Positions 4,578 through 9,509 of a DNA stretch of 9,509 nt are shown in pieces. Origin of the DNA: JANPLD01 sp031426355 (lineage in GTDB: Bacteria > Pseudomonadota > Alphaproteobacteria > Rickettsiales > UBA8987). Each line of letters opens with the position of its first letter. Position 1 is the stretch's first letter. The position numbers were made by a program, and so were the translations under genes. The stretch lies in the NCBI GenBank assembly GCA_031426355.1, contig JANPLD010000066.1, forward strand, positions 1 through 9,509. The letters are read 5' to 3'. The notes beneath the pieces were generated by a model. It searched no databases. It worked only from the letters and a program-made list of their open reading frames with translations, and was not told the DNA's origin.

Positions 4578-5447
4578 ATGTCAGCACTTCCTTCATTTAC
4601 TATTAAAGAACTTATGGATGCAGGCGTTCACTTTGGACACCGCACTATGAGATGGAACCCGAAAATGCAGCCGTTCATTCATGGCATTAAGAACAATATT
4701 CACATTATCGACCTTCAGAAAACTGCTCCCCTACTTCACAACTCACTTGTTATCGCACGTGACGTTGCAGCTAGAAACGGCAGGATCCTTTTCGTTGCAA
4801 CGAAAAGACAGGCTTCTGACATCATAGCTGAAGCAGCTGAAAAATGCGGTCAGTATTATGTTAACCATCGCTGGATGGGTGGTATGCTTACAAACTGGGA
4901 AACAGTTTCTAAATCTATCAAAACACTTAACAATTTTGAACAACAGTTAACCAACCCTGAAGTTACTATCTCTAAAAAAGAGAAGTTACAGATCCAAAGG
5001 GAAATCGGCAAGCTCAATAGGGCTCTTGGCGGTATCAGGAAAATGGGTGGCACACCTGATCTTATCATAGTTATTGATACTAACCGTGAGAAAATTGCGA
5101 TCCAGGAAGCTAAAAAACTTGGTATACCGGTAATTGCAATTGTTGATACTAACTGTGATCCTGACAAAGTTGATCACATCGTTCCTGGTAATGACGATTC
5201 GATCAAATCTATCAGAATGTTCAGCAACCTTTTCTCTGAAGCGATACTTACAGGATTACAAAGGTCTGTAAGCGGTTTTGGCGGCAAAAAAGAAGTAGCT
5301 AATGATGATGATGCAGAAGATGCATCTGAAAAAGCTCCTAAAAAACCTGCTGCAAAATTCGAAAAGAAACCAGAAGAAAAAGCAAAGCAGCCTGAAAGGA
5401 AACCGACTACTGTAGTTAAAAAAGCTGCAAAACCTAAGGCGAAATAA
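4578..5447 (+). CDS. rpsB: 30S ribosomal protein S2
   Basis: The 289-residue product is ribosomal protein S2, which binds late on the 30S subunit and contacts S1 in many bacteria. The N-terminus carries the family signature (TIKELMDAGVHFGHRTMRWNPKM split over 8-30), then HRWMGGMLTNW (97-107), a coiled-coil segment (about 108-155), and PDLIIVIDTNRE with VIAIVDTNCDP (160-195). The ATG at 4578 is chosen because AGGAG lies at 4567-4571 with a six-base spacing and because it aligns with known S2 starts. An in-frame ATG at 4434 is in the leader. Residues 233-289 are a low-complexity acidic then Lys/Pro/Glu-rich tail beyond the roughly 240-residue core. tsf follows 30 bases later, the usual rpsB-tsf pairing. 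Confidence 0.98.
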   Translation: MSALPSFTIKELMDAGVHFGHRTMRWNPKMQPFIHGIKNNIHIIDLQKTAPLLHNSLVIARDVAARNGRILFVATKRQASDIIAEAAEKCGQYYVNHRWMGGMLTNWETVSKSIKTLNNFEQQLTNPEVTISKKEKLQIQREIGKLNRALGGIRKMGGTPDLIIVIDTNREKIAIQEAKKLGIPVIAIVDTNCDPDKVDHIVPGNDDSIKSIRMFSNLFSEAILTGLQRSVSGFGGKKEVANDDDAEDASEKAPKKPAAKFEKKPEEKAKQPERKPTTVVKKAAKPKAK

Positions 5448-5477
5448 CAAACTGAATAACAACTAATAACTAATTTT

Positions 5478-6371
5478 ATGACAGCAATATCACCAAGTGC
5501 GATCAAAGAACTTCGCGAGCTTACAGCAGCGGGTATGATGGATTGCAAAAAAGCTTTGGAAGAAACTAAAGGTGACTTCGAAGCAGCAAAAGACTGGTTA
5601 CGTACTAAAGGCTTGGCGAAAGCTGCTAAAAAAGCTTCACGTATCGCAGCAGAAGGCCTGATTGCAGTAGCAACTTCAGGCAGCAAAGCGGTTGTTATCG
5701 AGCTTAACTCTGAAACTGACTTCGTTGCTAAGAACGATGAGTTCCAGAAGCTTGCACGTGACATAGCTCAGGCAGCTCTTGCTACTGACGGCTCTCTGGA
5801 AGCAGTTAAGAAAGCAAAACTCGGCAGCTCAACTGTTGAAGAAACTATTGCAAATACAGTTGCTAAGATCGGCGAAAACCTTAATCTTCGCAGGGTTAAA
5901 CTTATCGACGCTAAAGACGGTAAAGTTTATACTTATATCCACAGCGCGCAGGCTGAAGGCTTAGGCAAAATAGGCGTACTTGTTGCCCTTAAAGGTGGTG
6001 ATGAGCAGCTTGGCAAACAGATCTCCATGCATATCGCAGCTACAAAACCTGAATCTTTATCAGTTGAAACTCTTGATCAAAGCCTAGTTGAAAGGGAACG
6101 CAAGATTGCAGCTGAAAAAGCACGCGAAACCGGCAAACCTGAGAACATCATCGAGAAAATGGTTGAAGGCGCTATCCGTAAATATTACGAGCAGGCAGTA
6201 CTTCCTGAACAGGCTTTCGTTATGAATCCTGATAAGAAAGTTAAAGACATTCTTGCTGAAGGCAAAGCTCAACTTCTTGATTTCACCCAGTTTACTATCG
6301 GTGAAGGCATCGAGAAAGAACAAACTGACTTCGCAGCAGAAGTTGCAGCAGCAGCTAGCGGCGCAAGATAA
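5478..6371 (+). CDS. tsf: Translation elongation factor Ts
   Basis: The 297-residue product is EF-Ts, the nucleotide exchange factor that removes GDP from EF-Tu in the cytoplasm. The N-terminal UBA-like domain reads IKELRELTAAGMMDCKKALEE (about 9-29), and the key TDFVAKN motif that contacts EF-Tu is at 80-86. The dimerisation and C-terminal modules follow with HIAATKPESL, typical of the family, and length is normal for bacterial EF-Ts. It follows rpsB by 30 bases and a terminator stands about 80 bases after it, so rpsB-tsf is one unit. No Shine-Dalgarno sequence precedes the ATG (the spacer is A/T rich), so it may rely on coupling or on an unstructured leader. Confidence 0.98.
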   Translation: MTAISPSAIKELRELTAAGMMDCKKALEETKGDFEAAKDWLRTKGLAKAAKKASRIAAEGLIAVATSGSKAVVIELNSETDFVAKNDEFQKLARDIAQAALATDGSLEAVKKAKLGSSTVEETIANTVAKIGENLNLRRVKLIDAKDGKVYTYIHSAQAEGLGKIGVLVALKGGDEQLGKQISMHIAATKPESLSVETLDQSLVERERKIAAEKARETGKPENIIEKMVEGAIRKYYEQAVLPEQAFVMNPDKKVKDILAEGKAQLLDFTQFTIGEGIEKEQTDFAAEVAAAASGAR

Positions 6372-6386
6372 TTATTAGAGTAGTTA

Positions 6387-6453
6387 TTAGCTGGAAGATG
6401 GAAGTTTGAAGCAATTTTCACTTCCAACTTCTGACTTCAATACTTCAAACTAA
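6387..6453. repeat. Heptamer-based inverted repeat, copy A
   Basis: Left-arm units CTGGAAG, ATGGAAG and TTTGAAG run at about 7-base periodicity. The right arm carries the complement (CACTTCC, AACTTCT, GACTTCAA, TACTTCAAA). AGTTTGAAG (6403-6411) pairs with CTTCAAACT (6443-6451). The same unit builds copy B at 8256-8345, so this is a family within the window. It overlaps the first base or two of the terminator stem that follows. Confidence 0.7.
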
Positions 6454-6475
6454 GGGGACAATCGTCCCCTTTTTT
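6452..6475 (+). terminator. Rho-independent terminator of rpsB-tsf
   Basis: AAGGGGAC (6452-6459) pairs perfectly with GTCCCCTT (6464-6471) around the four-base loop AATC, and six T residues (6470-6475) run from the 3' arm. It lies 81 bases after the tsf stop, and pyrH therefore needs its own promoter or read-through. Confidence 0.9.
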
Positions 6476-6518
6476 ATTGCTTGTTTCTATCTGCTTACTG
6501 CTATAAAACCACCTTTAT

Positions 6519-6570
6519 GTCATTCTGAGCAAAGCGAAGAATCTAGATACTTCGCTACGCTCAGTATGAC
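6519..6570. repeat. 52-bp near-perfect palindrome (dispersed intergenic repeat type)
   Basis: Pairing outwards from 6544/6545, 22 of 26 positions are complementary: GTCAT/ATGAC at the ends, CTGAGC/GCTCAG, AGCGAAG/CTTCGCT, and ATCTAGAT at the centre. The wording (ATTCTGAGC...AGCGAAGAATC) resembles palindromic repeats that I recall from the intergenic regions of many bacterial genomes. It would fold as a long hairpin on either strand within the spacer before pyrH. Confidence 0.8.
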
Positions 6571-6580
6571 CAATAATATT

Positions 6581-6617
6581 CTCGCTAGAGTTTACCTCGT
6601 ACTCAGCACGGGGCGGG
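6581..6617. repeat. Second palindromic element before pyrH
   Basis: CTC/GAG around GCTA (6581-6590) is followed by CCTCGT (6595-6600) pairing with ACGGGG (6608-6613), six pairs with one G-U, and then CGGG. It is GC-rich against an AT-rich background and ends 24 bases before the pyrH start. It appears to be another intergenic repeat fragment; no T-run follows. Confidence 0.4.
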
Positions 6618-6641
6618 AATGAAGCAACAAAAAAATATAAA

Positions 6642-7343
6642 ATGTTCAAAAGAATCTTACTTAAATTATCAGGCGAAGCATTGATGGGCCCACTTAAATT
6701 CGGGCAGGATCTGGCGACCGTTAAAAGAATATGCGAAGAAATTTCAGAGGTTCAGAAACTTGGAACACAGATTTCAGTAGTGGTTGGCGCTGGTAATATC
6801 TTCCGGGGCATGAAAGCCGCAGAAGCAGGTATGGAACGCTCCGGCGCTGATTATATGGGAATGCTCGCAACAGTTATGAACGCCCTTGCGATACAGAATA
6901 TTTTGGAAGCTATGGGAACTGAAACTCGCGTTCTCTCGGCAATCCCGATGGATACAGTATGTGAACCATTTATCCGCAGACGCGCAATACGCCATATGGA
7001 ACGCGGCAGAGTGGTTATATGTGCAGCCGGAACAGGAAACCCATATTTTACAACTGATACCGCAGCAGCCCTCCGCGCTATGGAGCTTGATTGTGATGCC
7101 CTATTTAAGGCAACACAGGTAGATGGCGTTTACACTGAAGACCCGAAGAAAAATCCTAATGCAATAAAATATAGCACATTATCTTACAAAGAAGTTCTGG
7201 AAAAAGACCTGAAAGTTATGGATGGCGCCGCTATCGCAATCGCCCGCGAAAATAATCTACCTATCATAGTGTTTGATATACATGATGATGGCTCCTTCAA
7301 AAAGGTTATCAAAAAAGAAGGTAATTTCACTGTAATAAAATAA
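6642..7343 (+). CDS. pyrH: UMP kinase
   Basis: The 233-residue product is bacterial UMP kinase of the amino-acid kinase family, a hexamer that phosphorylates UMP to UDP for RNA, DNA and envelope precursors. Motifs are LLKLSGEAL (6-14), VVGAGNIFRG (47-56), GADYMGM (68-74), the GTGNPYFTTDTAAALRA loop (130-146) and QVDGVYTEDPKKNP (159-172). Length is normal. The ATG follows an A/T-rich stretch without a Shine-Dalgarno sequence. The stop codon TAA shares its last A with the ATG of the next gene (TAATG), a sign of translational coupling. It stands in the usual alphaproteobacterial order tsf-pyrH-frr, but separated from tsf by a terminator and repeats. Confidence 0.98.
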   Translation: MFKRILLKLSGEALMGPLKFGQDLATVKRICEEISEVQKLGTQISVVVGAGNIFRGMKAAEAGMERSGADYMGMLATVMNALAIQNILEAMGTETRVLSAIPMDTVCEPFIRRRAIRHMERGRVVICAAGTGNPYFTTDTAAALRAMELDCDALFKATQVDGVYTEDPKKNPNAIKYSTLSYKEVLEKDLKVMDGAAIAIARENNLPIIVFDIHDDGSFKKVIKKEGNFTVIK

Positions 7344-7687
7344 TGTATTTTTTTATAAAATGCGCAGTTAGCGGTATCTTGGTCGCTTTGATATCTGAGC
7401 TTTCAAAAAGATATGAGATCTTTGCCGCCTTTATTGCTTCTCTTCCCCTGCTCTCCATACTTTCTTTTATCTGGATATATAATGATACAAAAGACGGCGG
7501 TAAAATAATCTCTCTGTCTTATGAAATTTTCTGGCTGGTTATCCCATCTTTAACCTTTTTCATAGCATTGCCGGGCTTCCTGAAATTAGGATTTAAATTT
7601 TATCCCTCACTTATATTTTCTTCATTGCTTACAGTGATTGCTTATTTTATATTCATTTATGTAAAAGGGTTAATCCTCAACAAATAA
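7343..7687 (+). CDS. DUF3147-like small membrane protein
   Basis: The 114-residue product has four predicted membrane helices (about 3-20, 26-46, 60-80, 86-108). It resembles the DUF3147 family: a front of the type FFIKCAVSGILVALISELSKR, then IASLPLLSILSFIWIYNDTKD, and a central SYEIFWLVIPSL. The family's function is not known; an inner-membrane location is clear from the hydrophobicity. It overlaps the pyrH stop by one base, so it is translated from the same message, and frr starts 16 bases after it. A membrane gene inside the normally adjacent pyrH-frr pair is unusual. There is no room for an independent promoter, so expression probably follows pyrH. Confidence 0.78.
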   Translation: MYFFIKCAVSGILVALISELSKRYEIFAAFIASLPLLSILSFIWIYNDTKDGGKIISLSYEIFWLVIPSLTFFIALPGFLKLGFKFYPSLIFSSLLTVIAYFIFIYVKGLILNK

Positions 7688-7703
7688 CTAAAAATTAAAT
7701 TGT

Positions 7704-8255
7704 ATGTCTAATTTACAGGAAATTGAAAAGAAAATGAAAGCTTCGCTTGATAACTTCAAGCACAGCTTAAATGGTCTCAGAACAGGCAGGGCAAATGCCG
7801 GTCTGGTAGAAAATATCCGTGTTGAAATTTACGGCAGCCAGATGCCGATAAGCCAATGTGCATCAATAAGCATTCCTGAACCAAGGACAATTACGATAAA
7901 CGTATGGGATATGGGCAATGTTTCAGCTGTTGAAAAGGCAATACAGGCATCAAGCTTAGGCTTAAATCCAAATACCGAAGGCACAGCCATCAGGCTTAAT
8001 CTACCTGAACTTACCGAAGAACGCAGGAAAGACCTTGTTAAGGTTGCGAACCAGTTTGCTGAACAGGCCCGTGTTGCAATAAGAAATATCCGCCGCGATG
8101 GCAATGATTCTGCAAAAAGGGAAGAGAAAGACGGTAAAATTTCAGAAGATGAAGTAAAAAAACTCAGTGATAAGATCCAGAAATTTACTGATGATATGAT
8201 CGGCCAGGTCGATAAATCCCTCAAAGACAAAGAAACAGAAATACTGAAAGTATAG
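7704..8255 (+). CDS. frr: Ribosome recycling factor
   Basis: The 183-residue product is the ribosome recycling factor, which with EF-G splits the post-termination ribosome. It has the normal length of about 185 and the expected landmarks: HSLNGLRTGRANAGLVENI (20-38), the domain II segment with SIPEPRTITINVWD (56-69), LNLPELTEERRKDLVK (98-113), and the conserved arginine stretch VAIRNIRRDGND (124-135) in the three-helix bundle. No Shine-Dalgarno sequence precedes its ATG. It sits 16 bases after the DUF3147-like gene and is followed at once by a repeat that leads into uppS. Confidence 0.98.
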   Translation: MSNLQEIEKKMKASLDNFKHSLNGLRTGRANAGLVENIRVEIYGSQMPISQCASISIPEPRTITINVWDMGNVSAVEKAIQASSLGLNPNTEGTAIRLNLPELTEERRKDLVKVANQFAEQARVAIRNIRRDGNDSAKREEKDGKISEDEVKKLSDKIQKFTDDMIGQVDKSLKDKETEILKV

Positions 8256-8345
8256 TTTGAAGATTAAAGTTAGAAGTTTGAAGTTAATTATATGAAAAAA
8301 GGGTCTTCAGCTTCTGAACTTCCAACTTCTAACTTCCAACTTCCA
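8256..8345. repeat. Heptamer-based inverted repeat, copy B, spanning the uppS start
   Basis: The left arm holds TTTGAAG, ATTAAAG, TTAGAAG, TTTGAAG in exact 7-base register (8256-8283), starting right after the frr stop. The right arm holds CTTCTGA, ACTTCCA, ACTTCTA, ACTTCCA, ACTTCCA (8311-8345) inside the uppS reading frame. 8267-8285 pairs with 8317-8335 at 18 of 19 positions; the only mismatch is 8279/8323. The loop (8286-8316) carries the uppS ATG at 8292. Confidence 0.85.
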
Positions 8346-9014
8346 ACTCATATAGCCATCATAATGGATGGCAACGGCCGCTGGGCTGCTGCGAACAAAA
8401 AAGCGATAAGGGAAGGCCATAAAAAAGGTGCAGAAATTGCCAAGGAAACTGTAAAATCTTGCCTTAATAAGAAAATAAAATTCCTGACCTTATATGCTTT
8501 TTCTTCCGAAAATTGGGCGCGCCCTGAGGAAGAAGTTAAAGACCTGATAAATCTTTTAAGGTTATATCTGGCAGATGATGCTGAAGCCTTAATTAAAAAG
8601 AATATCCGCCTTAAATTCATCGGGGATATAAAAGCATTTCCTGAAGATGTTCAGAAAAAATGTTCTGAACTTGAAAAAAAATCCTCTTTGAACCCAGAAC
8701 TGACTGTCAGCATAGCTTTGAATTATGGTAGCAAACAGGAAATTGCAAATGCTCTACAGATCATAAAAAAAAAGAACGAAGTTTCTACAATCGAAAATAT
8801 AGGAAAATATCTCTATACCGCAGAATTACCAGATCCTGACCTGTTAATAAGAACCGGCGGTGATCATCGTCTTAGTAATTTTCTCCTTTGGCAAAGTGCT
8901 TATACAGAACTTTATTTCTGCGATACTTTCTGGCCTGATTTCAATGAAACAGAGCTTGATAAGGCTATAGAAGAATTTTCCCGAAGGGAGCGCAGATTCG
9001 GCACCAGAAAATGA
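8292..9014 (+). CDS. uppS: Undecaprenyl diphosphate synthase (cis-prenyltransferase)
   Basis: The 240-residue product extends farnesyl diphosphate with isopentenyl units to make the C55 carrier of peptidoglycan and other envelope polymers. Core motifs are HIAIIMDGNGRWA (20-32) with catalytic D26, GHKKG (42-46), YAFSSENWARP (68-78), and LLIRTGGDHRLSNFLLWQ (184-201) with the diphosphate-binding arginines, followed by TELYF (205-209). Residues about 5-18 (SSASELPTSNFQLP) are encoded by the right arm of the heptamer repeat. There is no other start between the ATG at 8292 and the core, so this tail should be translated. No Shine-Dalgarno sequence is visible, and the start lies in a hairpin loop. 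The usual partner cdsA does not follow; an aminotransferase gene does. Confidence 0.96.
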   Translation: MKKGSSASELPTSNFQLPTHIAIIMDGNGRWAAANKKAIREGHKKGAEIAKETVKSCLNKKIKFLTLYAFSSENWARPEEEVKDLINLLRLYLADDAEALIKKNIRLKFIGDIKAFPEDVQKKCSELEKKSSLNPELTVSIALNYGSKQEIANALQIIKKKNEVSTIENIGKYLYTAELPDPDLLIRTGGDHRLSNFLLWQSAYTELYFCDTFWPDFNETELDKAIEEFSRRERRFGTRK

Positions 9015-9028
9015 GCTACTTCTAGTTA

Positions 9029-9056
9029 TTGCAATCTGGAACAAATCCGCTATAAA
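9029..9056 (+). promoter_or_regulatory. Candidate promoter for the aminotransferase gene (TTGCAA-16-TATAAA)
   Basis: TTGCAA (9029-9034) and TATAAA (9051-9056) are 16 bases apart in the 75-base gap after uppS. The start would be near 9063, about 27 bases before the ATG. No terminator is seen after uppS, so read-through may also contribute. Confidence 0.4.
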
Positions 9057-9089
9057 GCGCCAAAATTTCAATAAATCTAAAGGATAAAA

Positions 9090-9509
9090 ATGGCTTTTAT
9101 TTCTGATACGCTAAAAAAGATCAAACCATCACCGACTATTGCCGTTACCATTAAAGCAAAGGAGCTTGAAGCAGCCGGCAAAGATGTTATCGGCCTTGGC
9201 GCTGGTGAACCTGATTTTGATACGCCTGAAAATATCAAACAGGCAGCAAAGATAGCTATGGATAAAGGGCAGACGAAATATACCGCAGTTGACGGTACGC
9301 CTGAACTTAAAAAAGCTATAGTAGCAAAATTCAAGCGCGAAAATAATCTTGATTATGAACCAAAGAATATAACTGTCGGCACTGGCGGTAAACAGGTTAT
9401 TTATAACGCCTTCATGGCGACTTTAAACCCGGATGACGAAGTTATTATCCCGGCGCCTTACTGGGTTTCATATCCTGACATAGTTAGCCTTGCCGGCGGA
9501 ACACCAGTA
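9090..9509 (+). CDS. aatA: Aspartate aminotransferase (class I, PLP-dependent), partial at the right edge
   Basis: The first 140 residues are present. They match the subgroup I-gamma aspartate aminotransferases that swap the amino group between aspartate and 2-oxoglutarate, using pyridoxal phosphate in the cytoplasm. Seen are IKPSPTIAV (11-19), VIGLGAGEPDFDTP (33-46), TKYTAVDGTPELKKAI (62-77), TVGTGGKQVIYNAFMA (95-110) of the cofactor-phosphate loop, and DDEVIIPAPYWVSYPD (115-130). The PLP-binding lysine lies further on, outside the window. The start ATG has AAAGGA five bases ahead. The name aatA is by resemblance to alphaproteobacterial enzymes; aspC-like naming or a related prephenate/aspartate enzyme is possible. 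Confidence 0.9.
   Translation, partial: MAFISDTLKKIKPSPTIAVTIKAKELEAAGKDVIGLGAGEPDFDTPENIKQAAKIAMDKGQTKYTAVDGTPELKKAIVAKFKRENNLDYEPKNITVGTGGKQVIYNAFMATLNPDDEVIIPAPYWVSYPDIVSLAGGTPV

Noticed and set aside
5174..5764. 196-residue minus-strand frame
   Set aside because: Antisense shadow of rpsB and tsf with no start signals and Ser/Ala-rich composition from codon complement.
6477..6507. pyrH promoter TTGCTT/TTGTTT with TATAAA
   Set aside because: Spacings of 19 or 15 bases and weak -35 boxes; too poor to list as a feature.
7829..8230. 133-residue minus-strand frame inside frr
   Set aside because: Antisense shadow of a fully conserved gene.

Overview
The window comes from an AT-rich alphaproteobacterium. 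Evidence is the conserved block rpsB-tsf / pyrH-frr-uppS, an AatA-type aspartate aminotransferase whose readable part resembles the rickettsial enzyme, and intergenic regions full of small palindromic repeats. From memory of family resemblance it could be Rickettsiales, Holosporales or another host-associated or AT-rich lineage. The sequence alone does not settle the order.

Left part (1-3484, all minus strand): a response-regulator receiver domain cut by the window edge, a ten-helix DMT/EamA transporter starting at TTG, a small lipoprotein of unknown function, a membrane-anchored SRPBCC protein, and a lone ABC ATPase. The ATPase and the SRPBCC gene are 63 bases apart and probably share a transcript. 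The lipoprotein has its own promoter-like sequence overlapped by an inverted repeat.

Middle (3485-4577): a PemK/MazF-family protein with no visible antitoxin, then a candidate small RNA gene (near-consensus promoter, UUCG hairpin, GAAA hairpin, strong intrinsic terminator). Next come palindromic repeat fragments, tRNA-Ala(TGC) on the minus strand, and a structured leader in front of rpsB.

Right part (4578-9509, all plus strand): rpsB and tsf form one unit ended by an intrinsic terminator at 6452-6475. A repeat-rich spacer of 270 bases follows, holding a heptamer-based inverted repeat and a 52-bp palindrome. Then pyrH, a DUF3147-like membrane protein, frr and uppS follow closely, and a partial aspartate aminotransferase gene starts at 9090. 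The block joins translation (S2, EF-Ts, ribosome recycling factor, tRNA-Ala) with UMP phosphorylation and undecaprenyl-diphosphate synthesis for the cell envelope.

The observations most worth a second look are the unrecognised small RNA (about 4013-4102), the heptamer repeat that brackets and enters the 5' end of uppS (start codon in the loop of a 19-bp near-perfect stem, N-terminus encoded by the repeat), and the multi-stem rpsB leader.
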